NCBI GenBank assembly: GCA_947497485.1
Contig: CANMHB010000007.1
Coordinates: 62,001-126,000, forward strand
Length of the DNA: 64,000 nt
Direction of reading: 5' to 3'
Source of the DNA: Flavobacteriales bacterium
Lineage (GTDB): Bacteria > Bacteroidota > Bacteroidia > Flavobacteriales_D > Crocinitomicaceae
A program made the position numbers and the translations under genes. Numbering within the stretch: position 1 is the stretch's first letter; the number at the start of each line of letters is the position of its first letter. The notes beneath the pieces were generated by a model. The model searched no databases. It was not told the origin of the DNA and worked only from the letters and a program-made list of their open reading frames with translations. Positions 27,015 to 35,310 of this stretch are shown here, in pieces.

Positions 27015-27368
27015 ATGAATTTTGAAGAGTTCTATTCGTATTGCCAAGATAAAAAAGGGGTTAAAGTAGATTTCCCGTTTGATGAAAGAACACTAACCTT
27101 TAAGGTGGGGGGAAAGATTTTTGCCATTACCGATATCCAACAATTTCATTCAATAAACTTGAAGTGCGACCCAGAAAAGGCGATCGATTTACGTGAACGA
27201 TACGCTTCAATTATCCCGGGATTTCATATGAATAAGAAACATTGGAATACTGTTATTTTAGGTAATGATGCAGATGATCAGTTGGTGAAAGAATTAATCG
27301 ATCACTCCTATGCTTTGGTTTTGAATGCTCTTTCGAAAAAGTTGAGAAATGAAATTGAGGTGGGATAA
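27015..27368 (+). CDS. MmcQ/YjbR-family protein
   Basis: 117 residues of the small CyaY-like/YjbR fold, a possible DNA-binding fold of unsettled function. Features are a N-terminal helix, VDFPFDERTLTFKVGGKIFAIT, the CDPEKAIDLRERYASIIPGFHMNKKHWNTV stretch typical of the family (written here across residues about 56-85), and the ending helix ELIDHSYALVLNALSKK. It begins directly after the desaturase stop and its end overlaps the S4 gene by 20 bases, so all three are probably one message. Confidence 0.85.
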   Translation: MNFEEFYSYCQDKKGVKVDFPFDERTLTFKVGGKIFAITDIQQFHSINLKCDPEKAIDLRERYASIIPGFHMNKKHWNTVILGNDADDQLVKELIDHSYALVLNALSKKLRNEIEVG

Positions 27369-27729
27369 ATTCATTTGGTGCGTTCGTTTGGCAAAAACAA
27401 GATCACTAGCGGCAGAGCTAATTACAAAAGGCCGAATTAAAATAAATAGTGAACAAATTAAGCCATCTCGTGAGGTTAAAATAAATGATTTAATTCAGTT
27501 TCAACGAAACACCGCTGTCTTTACATATAAGGTTGTAGGCCTGACAGATAAGCGAGTTGGGGCCCAATTGGTTGTTAATTTTCTATTGGATTTAACACCT
27601 GTTGAAGAGCTTGAGAAACTAAAATTATATCAAGAAGCACAACGTAATTATCGTCTAACCGATGGAAAACCGACAAAAAAAGATCGTAGAGATTTAGACG
27701 AATTTTTGGAGAATTGGCATTTGGAATAA
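27349..27729 (+). CDS. S4-domain RNA-binding protein (Hsp15-like)
   Basis: 126 residues. The S4 domain covers about 1-65: RWDKFIWCVRLAKTRSLA, LITKGRIKINSEQIKPSREV and VKINDLIQFQR. This is the Hsp15 type, which in E. coli rescues stalled 50S subunits carrying nascent chains. The tail is basic (PTKKDRRDLDEFLENW). The start overlaps the MmcQ gene by 20 bases. Function in Bacteroidota is inferred from the family. Confidence 0.88.
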   Translation: MKLRWDKFIWCVRLAKTRSLAAELITKGRIKINSEQIKPSREVKINDLIQFQRNTAVFTYKVVGLTDKRVGAQLVVNFLLDLTPVEELEKLKLYQEAQRNYRLTDGKPTKKDRRDLDEFLENWHLE

Positions 27730-27774
27730 GATCTAAATGAATTCGTGATCACGTTTACAGAACAGAATAAAATT

Positions 27775-28725
27775 TTAATTCTGAGAATCATCCCAGGCTA
27801 GAATTTTATCTGCTAAAACATTGCTTAATTTGAAATAACTTTCCCTGGTCCAACCACCAACATGAGGAGAAAGCAGCACATTTTCAGCTTGAACCAAAAA
27901 CTGAAATTCTTCGGGTAGGTGCTGCTCGAAAAACGTTTCGAAACTTTTGGTTTCAAACTCCAACACATCAAGGCAGGCTCCAATAACTTTTCCTTGCTTA
28001 ATTGCTGAAACTAAATCTTTCGTGTTTACAATCTTTCCACGAGATAAGTTCAACAAACGAATTGGTTTTTCAAACGCATTAAAAAATGGTTCACTAGCAA
28101 AATACTTAGTGTCCTTATTCAATGGTATGTGAAAACTGACGATGTCGGCTTGATGATAGATGGCCTCTAGAGTACATTCCTGGACAAAATGATCTCCGAA
28201 TCCAGCTTTATATTTGTCGTGGGCAATTACTTTCACATCAAATCCGCGCAATTTTTTTGCAAAGGCGGAACCATTATTTCCATATCCAATTATGCCAATT
28301 GTTTTTCCATCCAATTCTTCGCCTCTATTTTCTTCTCGATTCCAAATACCTGTTTTAACTTGATAATTTGCTTGATTCAACTTATTTAACAACGACAGCA
28401 ACATTCCCAAAGCATGCTCAGCAACCGCATTCCGATTTCCTTCTGGTGAATTAAAGAGCTCAATGTTTTTTTCCTTGCAAAATAATTGATCTATGTTCTC
28501 TAGTCCGGATCCTGAACGTGCTATGAACTTCAAATTAGTTGCATTTTTTAAAAATTCCTCATTCAAAACAAACCTCGCTCGGATAACAATTCCAAAGACT
28601 TCGGGTAATTCTTTTTCAATTTCAGACAGTGATTTTTTTGTTGCGTCAACACATAGAAAGCCTCGTTTTGTGAGGCGTTCTTCCAATATCGGGTGAACAG
28701 TATCGATGAAAAGGACTTTACGCAT
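27775..28725 (-). CDS. D-2-hydroxyacid dehydrogenase (SerA/phosphoglycerate dehydrogenase-like)
   Basis: 316 residues, NAD-binding dehydrogenase without the C-terminal ACT regulatory domain. Catalytic Arg lies in IARSGSGLENID, the Rossmann loop is IGIIGYGNNGSAFAK, and the catalytic His is in LLSPHVGGWT. The loop has N in place of the third Gly, tolerated in this family. It could be a phosphoglycerate dehydrogenase for serine or a general 2-hydroxyacid dehydrogenase; substrate is not readable. A longer frame in another phase overlaps the N-terminus but is not coding. The ATG is at 28725 and the protein starts MRKVLFIDTVHPI. Confidence 0.86.
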   Translation of the reverse strand: MRKVLFIDTVHPILEERLTKRGFLCVDATKKSLSEIEKELPEVFGIVIRARFVLNEEFLKNATNLKFIARSGSGLENIDQLFCKEKNIELFNSPEGNRNAVAEHALGMLLSLLNKLNQANYQVKTGIWNREENRGEELDGKTIGIIGYGNNGSAFAKKLRGFDVKVIAHDKYKAGFGDHFVQECTLEAIYHQADIVSFHIPLNKDTKYFASEPFFNAFEKPIRLLNLSRGKIVNTKDLVSAIKQGKVIGACLDVLEFETKSFETFFEQHLPEEFQFLVQAENVLLSPHVGGWTRESYFKLSNVLADKILAWDDSQN

Positions 28726-28793
28726 TCGATTAAAGATAGAAATTTTTTATTAAATCTCAGCCCAAATAACTCCAAAAGTCACTTATACAGTCA

Positions 28794-29645
28794 TTAGGTG
28801 ACTCTCAATAGTTCCCCATAATACAAAGTTTTTTCCGTTTTGGTTTCCATAAAAAGTTGGGAAACTTCGATGGTTTTTTCTGGAAAATAGAGTTCAGCTA
28901 GTTCTGAAATTAAATTACCGTCAACCGTTGGTGAATAGGTGTTCATAACCAAGAATCCATCCTCATCGATAACTTGAGCGGCGGCACCCAATAAATCGTC
29001 GATTTTATCTTCTAACTTCCACTTTTCGCCTTTTGCACCCAATCCCCATGCTGGCGGATCCATTAAAATACCCTTGAAAGTTCGTTCTCGTTTTGCTTCA
29101 CGTTGAACAAATTTCAATGCATCTTCATGCACCCAACGAATATTGAGTAATTTACTCAACTCCATGTTCTCCTTGGCCCAGCTAATCATTGATTTAACCG
29201 AATCAACATGAAAAGTATCAGCACCCCGATTTCTTGCCACGCATGAAGCAGCACCAGTGTAGGCAAATAAATTCAAAAAGCGATCATCTGATTGCAATTT
29301 ATCATGGATAAACTCCCAGTTTGTTTGTTGCTCTGGAAATAGACCTAAATGTTTAAATGAAGTCAGCTCGATGTTAAATTTCAGTCGATTATAGGAAATC
29401 AACCACTTTGTAGGAGAATCTTTTTTCAGGGATTTCCAATTTCCCTGTTGGTTTTTTCCTTCAATGAATTCCCAATGCGCTAAATTCTTCCATTCAGAAA
29501 AAGGTAGCCCACTATGAAAATAAGCTTGTATTTCAGGACGAATAGTAATTATTTTACCCCAGCGCTCTAGTTTCTTTCCCCCACCGGCATCAATTAATTC
29601 ATAATCGCTCCAACCTTCTGAGAACGTGCGAGGTAAATTAGACAT
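28794..29645 (-). CDS. Class I SAM-dependent rRNA methyltransferase (RlmI/RlmK-like)
   Basis: 283 residues. SAM-binding motif I is FLNLFAYTGAASCVARNRGA (about residues 117-136, ending in the VDSVKSMI acid loop), and the catalytic motif IV is LMDPPAWG, like the DPPKF motif of RlmI/RlmK-type methyltransferases acting on 23S rRNA. No PUA or THUMP domain is fused at the N-terminus, so the target may differ. It lies 3 bases after the end of the TPR gene upstream (both minus strand), suggesting one transcript. Confidence 0.83.
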   Translation of the reverse strand: MSNLPRTFSEGWSDYELIDAGGGKKLERWGKIITIRPEIQAYFHSGLPFSEWKNLAHWEFIEGKNQQGNWKSLKKDSPTKWLISYNRLKFNIELTSFKHLGLFPEQQTNWEFIHDKLQSDDRFLNLFAYTGAASCVARNRGADTFHVDSVKSMISWAKENMELSKLLNIRWVHEDALKFVQREAKRERTFKGILMDPPAWGLGAKGEKWKLEDKIDDLLGAAAQVIDEDGFLVMNTYSPTVDGNLISELAELYFPEKTIEVSQLFMETKTEKTLYYGELLRVT

Positions 29646-29648
29646 TGA

Positions 29649-30230
29649 CTAGCGCATTTTTGGCATTTTCTTTCTTCCACCCATCATTTGAGCCATACGC
29701 ATCTGGTTTTTAGAGGGTGCCATCTGAAGTTGTTGCTGCATCATTTTAATTTGATCCTTTAGCATGCCGTTTTTATCCATTTTTTTGGCTTCGGAAAGTA
29801 AAGAGATCGCCTCATTTTTTCTACCTGTTTGGGCACAAATTCCTGCTAGATGCATTCTCGCCACCGCATTGTCTTCCGGTTGACGTAATCCCAACTCCAG
29901 AGCTTGTCTTAAAAGTTGTTCGCTTTTTGCAAAACCTAATTCCTGAGAACCCATCACAGCTTTCAAATATAGTATGTAAGCGTGCTGCTTTCTCGGCATA
30001 AATTGTGGATGCGTAATTCGGTCAATGTATTTTTTTGCTTTATCAGTATTCCCAACACGCATTTGATTTAAAGCTAAAACCATGTTTTCATTGCGGAAAA
30101 ACGACAAAATGATTAGAGCAGTAACAAATAGAAATGTAATTCCCCAGCCCCAGTGTCCGGTTGCAAAAAGCCACACGTTAAAGCTCAGTGAAGCGAGCGC
30201 GAGTGTAATACGAATTATAAAACCTGTCAT
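29649..30230 (-). CDS. TPR-like membrane protein
   Basis: 193 residues. Two hydrophobic helices at about 4-22 and 26-45 anchor it in the inner membrane; a TPR-like helical region follows (about 55-165), with LLRQALELGLRQPEDNAVARMHLAGICAQTGRKNEAISLL. The C-terminus is unusual, basic and Met/Gln-rich (MMQQQLQ, RMAQMMGGRKKMPKMR). I do not recognise a characterised member; it looks like a conserved Bacteroidota protein of unknown role, probably a protein-protein adaptor. It is read with the methyltransferase downstream. Confidence 0.75.
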   Translation of the reverse strand: MTGFIIRITLALASLSFNVWLFATGHWGWGITFLFVTALIILSFFRNENMVLALNQMRVGNTDKAKKYIDRITHPQFMPRKQHAYILYLKAVMGSQELGFAKSEQLLRQALELGLRQPEDNAVARMHLAGICAQTGRKNEAISLLSEAKKMDKNGMLKDQIKMMQQQLQMAPSKNQMRMAQMMGGRKKMPKMR

Positions 30231-30242
30231 ATATTTTTAATT

Positions 30243-30310
30243 TAGAATATAAAATGTAAAATTGATAATAGGTTCCATTTTACATTCTACATTATTCATT
30301 TTACATTCTA
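30243..30310. repeat. Short direct and inverted AT-rich repeats
   Basis: CATTTTACATTCTA occurs twice exactly (30276-30289 and 30297-30310), 21 bases apart. An inverted partner AATGTAAAAT (30253-30262) pairs with ATTTTACATT (30277-30286) over a 14-base loop. The array lies between ridA and the TPR gene, both on the minus strand, and touches the ridA stop codon. Similar short repeat clusters are common between flavobacterial genes; no transposase is linked. Confidence 0.6.
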
Positions 30311-30742
30311 TTAAATCGTTGCAATACACTTCAATTCAATAGCAATTGGGGTAGGCAACGAGTTTATTTCACAAGTTGTTCGGCAAGGCAAGTTGTCTTT
30401 GAAGTACTCAGCATAAATTCTGTTGTAGGTATGAAAATCCCTTTTCATATTTACTAAAAAAACAGTCACATCTACCAATTGATCCCAGCTAGAACCCGAT
30501 TCTTCCAAAATAATGCGAACATTGTCGAATACACTTCTGCACTGTGCTTCAAAATCAAATTCAATGAAATTTCCATTTTTATCCAACTTCAATCCAGGTA
30601 CTGCTGAGTCCGAATCATCAGAACCAGCCACACGCGGACCAACACCCGAAAGGAATAACAAGTTGCCAACACGGCGAGCGTGTGGGTAAAGTCCAACTGG
30701 CTTCGGAGCTTTATTCGTTGAAATGCGTTCTTGATTTGCCAT
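30311..30742 (-). CDS. RidA-family reactive imine deaminase
   Basis: 143 residues from ATG at 30742 (MANQERISTNKAPKPVGLYPHARRVG). The frame runs 33 codons further, but a promoter box lies within that part. The RidA fold is shown by LFLSGVGPR, FEAQCRSVFDNVRIILEESGSSWDQLVDVTVFLVNMKRDF-type segments and the conserved Arg in LPCRTTCEINSLP. RidA hydrolyses reactive enamines/imines from amino-acid enzymes; this longer relative of the classic 128-residue form has a 15-residue insert, so the exact substrate may differ, e.g. 2-aminomuconate deaminase-type. Confidence 0.88.
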   Translation of the reverse strand: MANQERISTNKAPKPVGLYPHARRVGNLLFLSGVGPRVAGSDDSDSAVPGLKLDKNGNFIEFDFEAQCRSVFDNVRIILEESGSSWDQLVDVTVFLVNMKRDFHTYNRIYAEYFKDNLPCRTTCEINSLPTPIAIELKCIATI

Positions 30743-30759
30743 TTTTACTTGTTTTGTTA

Positions 30760-30767
30760 CAAAGATA
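30760..30767 (-). promoter_or_regulatory. -7 box of the RidA gene
   Basis: TATCTTTG on the minus strand matches TAnnTTTG, 17 bases before the ATG at 30742, with TTG at 30785-30787 as a -33 candidate (17-base spacing). Confidence 0.5.
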
Positions 30768-30849
30768 GTTAATCTAAAAGAATTCAATAAAAATGAAGTG
30801 GGCTTGCGCGAAAATAACTTTCTTTGTGAATTAATCTTCAATTGATAAG

Positions 30850-31698
30850 ATGATTAAATCAATTTACAAGTTTTTAAGTCCAAAATTTCAAAAGGTATTT
30901 CTTGAATACAAAGTTGATAATACGCCCCGTTATGGACATGGCAAGCCCCCTCATGACCAACTCCTGAATATTATTCAAAAACAAGATGAAATCTATGCTC
31001 AATTTTTGAATGCCGCGTTGAAGTACCAAAATAATTTAACTGTGATTCAGGATCATTCAGTTGAGAAAAACACAAAACATCCAACATGGAACAATGGTTT
31101 TTTTCCAGGGTTGGATGTTGTTATGCTTTATACCCTGATAGCAGAACTTAAGCCGAAAAAATATATAGAAATTGGATCCGGTAATTCCACAAAAGTTGCA
31201 TTTAAGGCAAAATCGGAACAAAAATTAACGACGAAATTCATTTCCATTGATCCCTTTCCGCGCGCTGAAATTGATGAACTGGTTGATGAGGTAATTCGAA
31301 AGCCTTTCGAGTCGATAGATTTTTCCATGCTTGATGAACTTGAGGAAAATGATATTCTTTTTGTAGATAATTCACACCGTATTTTCCCGAATTCAGATGC
31401 CACCGTGTTTTTTCTCGAAGTGCTACCTCGTTTGAAAAAAGGAGTTATTGTTCAAATCCATGATATTTATCTTCCTTACGATTATCCTCAGTTCATGTGT
31501 GATCGATTTTATTCGGAACAATATGGTTTAGCAATGTTCTTACTTGCAAATCCTGAAAAATATCAGCCGATTGCCGCAAATTATTATATATCTGAAAATC
31601 CAAAGTTGTCAAACCTAATTGATGATTTTTGGAAACATCCAAATACTGTAAACGTAGAAAAGCATGGAGGTTCATTTTGGTTAAAAATTAATGCTTGA
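30850..31698 (+). CDS. SAM-dependent methyltransferase-fold protein
   Basis: 282 residues. The SAM-binding loop is YIEIGSGNSTK (about residue 98), with a DP acid loop in FISIDPFPRAE and a VDNSHR/IHDIYLPYDYPQ core, the pattern of the methyltransf_24-like/class I group. Function is not clear; it may modify a surface glycan or lipid, since a polyprenol glycosyltransferase and a DUF2079 membrane protein follow. ATG at 30850 is the first start; the next gene overlaps its end by 8 bases. Confidence 0.8.
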   Translation: MIKSIYKFLSPKFQKVFLEYKVDNTPRYGHGKPPHDQLLNIIQKQDEIYAQFLNAALKYQNNLTVIQDHSVEKNTKHPTWNNGFFPGLDVVMLYTLIAELKPKKYIEIGSGNSTKVAFKAKSEQKLTTKFISIDPFPRAEIDELVDEVIRKPFESIDFSMLDELEENDILFVDNSHRIFPNSDATVFFLEVLPRLKKGVIVQIHDIYLPYDYPQFMCDRFYSEQYGLAMFLLANPEKYQPIAANYYISENPKLSNLIDDFWKHPNTVNVEKHGGSFWLKINA

Positions 31699-32632
31699 TA
31701 TCATGTCGACGAATAAAATTTCAATAGTTGTCCCAACCTTTAACGAGGAAGGGAATGTCGAGGTTTTATACGAAAGGATTGTTCGTGTTTTTGCTGATTT
31801 GAGCCCATTCGATTTTGAATTACTCTATGTTAATGATGGAAGTTCAGATAGTTCTCTTTCAAAAATTAAGAATCTTGCAGACAATGATTTAAGGGTAAAA
31901 TATATCAGTTTCAGCAGGAATTATGGTCATCAAAATGCACTTAAAGCAGGGTTAGATCATGCCGATGGAGATGCCGTAGTAAGCTTGGATGCAGATTTGC
32001 AACATCCTCCTGATTTAATTCCAAAAATGGTTGAATTATGGCGAGCGGGAAATGACGTTGTTTATACTATTCGAAAAGACACCAACAAAATTTCATATTT
32101 TAAGAAATTAACCTCTTCTCTTTTCTACAGGTTTGTTAATTCTTTATCCGATACCAAACTAGAAGAAGGAACAGCCGATTTCCGATTATTGGATAGAAAA
32201 GTGGTTTCTGTTTTGCGAAAATACAACGAAAGCAATCTTTTTTTCAGAGGCATTATACCAACCTTGGGATTCAAACAAATTGGAATTCCTTATACTCCGC
32301 AAGATCGATTTTCGGGAAGCACCAAGTATTCATTCTCGAAAATGGTAAAATTTGCATTAACGGGCATTACCTCATCAAGTGCTAAGCCATTGTATTTTTC
32401 AATTTATTTGGGATTGTTTTTCGCGGCTTCAGCTTTTATGTATGCAATTTATGCAATCTATATTTCGATATTTACGGATAAAGCTATTACGGGTTGGACT
32501 TCCATCATTGCATCAATTCTGTTTATTGGAGGGGTTCAATTAATTATGATTGGAATTATTGGCATTTACCTTGGAAAACTTTTCACGCAAAGTAAAAACC
32601 GCCCCAATTATATCATTGAAGAAAAGAATTGA
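31691..32632 (+). CDS. GtrB/ArnC-type polyprenol-phosphate glycosyltransferase
   Basis: 313 residues; ATG at 31691 overlaps the previous stop, and ATG at 31703 (MSTNKISIVVPTFNE) is an alternative. GT-A motifs: IVVPTFNEEGN, LYVNDGSSD, SRNYGHQNALKAG, LDADLQHPP and DRFSGSTKYSF. Two C-terminal membrane helices (about 230-255 and 272-298) make it the GtrB type, which loads glucose or another sugar onto undecaprenyl phosphate for flipping to the periplasm. The acceptor product may be used by the DUF2079 protein next to it, an inference from position. The next gene starts 1 base after its stop. Confidence 0.88.
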   Translation: MLDIMSTNKISIVVPTFNEEGNVEVLYERIVRVFADLSPFDFELLYVNDGSSDSSLSKIKNLADNDLRVKYISFSRNYGHQNALKAGLDHADGDAVVSLDADLQHPPDLIPKMVELWRAGNDVVYTIRKDTNKISYFKKLTSSLFYRFVNSLSDTKLEEGTADFRLLDRKVVSVLRKYNESNLFFRGIIPTLGFKQIGIPYTPQDRFSGSTKYSFSKMVKFALTGITSSSAKPLYFSIYLGLFFAASAFMYAIYAIYISIFTDKAITGWTSIIASILFIGGVQLIMIGIIGIYLGKLFTQSKNRPNYIIEEKN

Positions 32633-32633
32633 A

Positions 32634-34130
32634 ATGAAAAAAATTCAGCTTCTTAATAATCCGTTGACAATCATTTTTGTTTTTTTTGCATCGCTTTATG
32701 CATCTATTTCACTAGTAAATCATTATAATTTTAGAACTTTTGGGTGGGATCTAGGCATCAACAATAATGCGATTTTCGACTATGCTCATTTTCGATGGAA
32801 TGACTGTATGATTATGCAGCCCGCTTTTGATAATGTCTTGTCCGATCACTTTTCCCTTTACCCAATAATTGTTTCCCCGTTCTATTGGATTTTCGGATCT
32901 TGGACTATGCTAATTTTCCAAATTGTTGCAATTCTGTTCGGTGGATTTGGAATTTATCGATTTGTAAGAAGAATTTCAGATAACGAATGGCTAGCGCGTC
33001 TAGCAGTATTGCATTTTTTCACCATCTGGGGAATTTTTTCAGCTTTGAGTTTTGATTACCATGACAACGTTGTAGCCACGATGTTTGTGCCCTGGTTTTT
33101 GGATTATTTTGAACAAAAAAAATGGAAACAAAGCATTTTGTTTTTCATATTGATTATGATTGCAAAAGAAAACATGGCGCTCTGGGCGGTTTTCATCGGC
33201 TTAGGCCTTGCATTGCGCGCCGCGTTAAATAAGGATCGTAAAAAGTTGATTTTTAGCTTAGGACTATCATTTCTAGCACTTGTATACTTTGTGCTAGTCA
33301 TTAAGGTATTTATTCCTTCTCTTGCAACACCAGGGAGGGATTATTTACACAATTCATTCAATGCGCTCGGGTCAAATTTTGGAGAAGTTCTTATAAATAT
33401 AGTTAAACATCCAATCCGAACAATTGAACTACTTTTTGTAAACCACCACGGTGATGCTGCTTATGACGGAATTAAAGCAGAAACTTATTTGGCGCTCATT
33501 CTTGCTGGTGGGTTTGCGCTTATCCTAGCGCCTGAGTATTTTATTATGATAATACCAATTGTCGCACAGAAAATGTTCAATGACCTTCCGATTAGGTGGG
33601 GAATAAGTGTTCATTATTCAATAGAATTTGCTCCAATTTTGGTTTTGGCCCTTTACGCGGTTATTCATCGTTTTGGAAAACGAAAAATACAAATCGCTTC
33701 CCTTTGTTTGAGCGTTTCTGTTATTTCGAGCATCAGTTTTTTAGATCATCGAACTTCTGAATATTATAACAAAGAAAATAGTCAGTTTTATAAAAAAGCA
33801 CATTGGATTAGGGACTTTGATGTTTCGGAAGTTCGACACGCACTAGATAAAATACCTGCAGACGCTCGAGTAAGTGCCCAATCACATCTTTGCCCCCATT
33901 TAGCTATGCGTGAATTCATTTTCCATTATCCTTTTATTGGTAATGCAAACTATATTGCTTTATTGCCAAAAGAAGGGAATAAATATCCGTTGGATGAAAA
34001 AAGTTATGATCAAAAAATAGAAGAATTTATTTCTTCTGGCGATTGGGAGTATTTAGTGAACAGAAAGTCAATCATAATATTAAAGAAAAAGAAACTGGAG
34101 CTAGGCAAAAGAAATTCTTCCGTGAATTGA
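32634..34130 (+). CDS. DUF2079 polytopic membrane protein
   Basis: 498 residues from ATG at 32634, right after the GtrB-type gene. About nine to ten hydrophobic segments span the first 370 residues, with the family segments FGWDLGINNNAIFDYAH near residue 40 and FDYHDNVVATMFVPWFL near residue 140, then a soluble C-terminal part. DUF2079 resembles polyprenol-phosphate-dependent glycosyltransferases of the GT-C type in topology, with an early Asp in a periplasmic loop, but activity is unproven. Together with the GtrB gene it could form a two-step lipid-sugar transfer. The rightmost part shows no known motif. Confidence 0.8.
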   Translation: MKKIQLLNNPLTIIFVFFASLYASISLVNHYNFRTFGWDLGINNNAIFDYAHFRWNDCMIMQPAFDNVLSDHFSLYPIIVSPFYWIFGSWTMLIFQIVAILFGGFGIYRFVRRISDNEWLARLAVLHFFTIWGIFSALSFDYHDNVVATMFVPWFLDYFEQKKWKQSILFFILIMIAKENMALWAVFIGLGLALRAALNKDRKKLIFSLGLSFLALVYFVLVIKVFIPSLATPGRDYLHNSFNALGSNFGEVLINIVKHPIRTIELLFVNHHGDAAYDGIKAETYLALILAGGFALILAPEYFIMIIPIVAQKMFNDLPIRWGISVHYSIEFAPILVLALYAVIHRFGKRKIQIASLCLSVSVISSISFLDHRTSEYYNKENSQFYKKAHWIRDFDVSEVRHALDKIPADARVSAQSHLCPHLAMREFIFHYPFIGNANYIALLPKEGNKYPLDEKSYDQKIEEFISSGDWEYLVNRKSIIILKKKKLELGKRNSSVN

Positions 34131-34195
34131 CGATTGAAAGGTTAAATTGTGTCAATTCATTTTTTCACCAACTAGATATTGTTTAATTTTAATCC

Positions 34196-34747
34196 ATGCG
34201 AATTGTTTTCTGCGTAATTTCCATATCGTTGCTTTTGGTTTCCTGTGTTGATCTTGAAAAATCTACTCAGTTAAAACAACTCGAACAATTGGGAAATAAA
34301 ATAGATTCCATAAAAATTGTTTTGATTGAGCTAAGAAGTGATGCATTTAGAAATGAAACAAATCAAAACACTAAAAAACTAAACGAGGTTTTGGATTATT
34401 TGGCATCAGATACCTTGATGGAATCAGAGGCACGATTAATAGATGATTATTTCAAAACCACTCAAAAAATGCAACTGTTGCTCAAAAATATGGACGTGAT
34501 GAATAATCAACTTAATGAAGAGAAAACACGCATTAGAAAGTTGGCTAAGGACATTTCAAATGGCTTTGGAAAGAGAAACAAATATGATGAGTATATTCGA
34601 TTTGAACAGAATCAATGTTCTTTAGCCGAAACCACAATTGCTGAATATAGATCCAAAAGGGATTTGCTCACAACAAAAGCTGCCAAATTGAATGATGAAA
34701 TATTCATTTTAAAAGAAAATTATATGACAAAAAAGCTCGAACAATGA
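34196..34747 (+). CDS. Coiled-coil lipoprotein, paralogue 1
   Basis: 183 residues. Signal peptide with lipobox LLVSC (Cys17). The rest is predicted coiled coil, with long KLEQL/NKIDSIK/EEKTRIRKL heptads and the motif NGFGKRNKYDEYIRFE (about residues 122-137). I do not recognise a family. The next gene encodes a second lipoprotein with the same motif, and ATGA overlaps link this gene, the second lipoprotein and a TPR protein into one operon. Likely located at the inner face of the outer membrane or the periplasmic side of the inner membrane. Confidence 0.78.
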   Translation: MRIVFCVISISLLLVSCVDLEKSTQLKQLEQLGNKIDSIKIVLIELRSDAFRNETNQNTKKLNEVLDYLASDTLMESEARLIDDYFKTTQKMQLLLKNMDVMNNQLNEEKTRIRKLAKDISNGFGKRNKYDEYIRFEQNQCSLAETTIAEYRSKRDLLTTKAAKLNDEIFILKENYMTKKLEQ

Positions 34748-35310
34748 AACGAATTTTATCAATTTCATTAGTATTACTATTAGTTGCTTGTGTTTCCTCA
34801 AAAAGGGATAAGCAATTAAATGAAATTAACAATATGCTCTCTCAAACGGATTCGCTTAAAAATGTGCTTGAAAGGAATAAACTCGACTCAGTTGTTGAAT
34901 TTCAATTGGCAGCAAATAAGTTGATGGTTCGAATTAGAAAAGTGTATAAACCGAAAAAAGTAGATATATCTTTTGGCCGAAAGGTTGATGAGTTTAAGGA
35001 GTTACAAATGATGTTTATTAAAGAAAAAGAAGAGAATAAAAGAACCCTATCTGGTGAGTATGGCTTAATTTTTAGTTCACTTTCTGAAGAGCGAGAAACA
35101 TTAAACCAATTGAAAACTGACATTGAAAACGGAAGAGGGGCGAAGAATAAATATGAAGAATACATCACTTTTGAAAAGCGTAAAATGAATACAATAAAAG
35201 GTTTATTGGATCATTATTTGATGAGAAAAACGAAGTATTTACCAAGATTTCAGAAATCAATGAATGAAATCAATGAATTTTTAAACCAATGGGAAAAAGA
35301 GAATCAATGA
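34744..35310 (+). CDS. Coiled-coil lipoprotein, paralogue 2
   Basis: 188 residues, lipobox LLVAC (Cys16), coiled-coil helices through the chain and the motif NGRGAKNKYEEYITFE (about 129-144). The motif matches paralogue 1 at N-G-x-G-x-K/R-N-K-Y-D/E-E-Y-I-x-F-E, in the same relative position, so the two arose by tandem duplication and then diverged. Its ATG overlaps the stop of paralogue 1, and its stop overlaps the TPR start. No known homologue is recognised. The pair could form a mixed coiled-coil scaffold. Confidence 0.78.
   Translation: MKRILSISLVLLLVACVSSKRDKQLNEINNMLSQTDSLKNVLERNKLDSVVEFQLAANKLMVRIRKVYKPKKVDISFGRKVDEFKELQMMFIKEKEENKRTLSGEYGLIFSSLSEERETLNQLKTDIENGRGAKNKYEEYITFEKRKMNTIKGLLDHYLMRKTKYLPRFQKSMNEINEFLNQWEKENQ

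Noticed and set aside
27730..27774. CAGAAT/ATTCTG inverted pair between the S4 gene and the dehydrogenase
   Set aside because: Only six base pairs, loop of nine, no T-run; not enough to call a terminator.
34184..34191. TAATTTTA as a promoter box 4 bases before lipoprotein paralogue 1
   Set aside because: Last base differs from TAnnTTTG, no -33 element, and the AT-rich background makes such matches frequent; kept out of the feature list.
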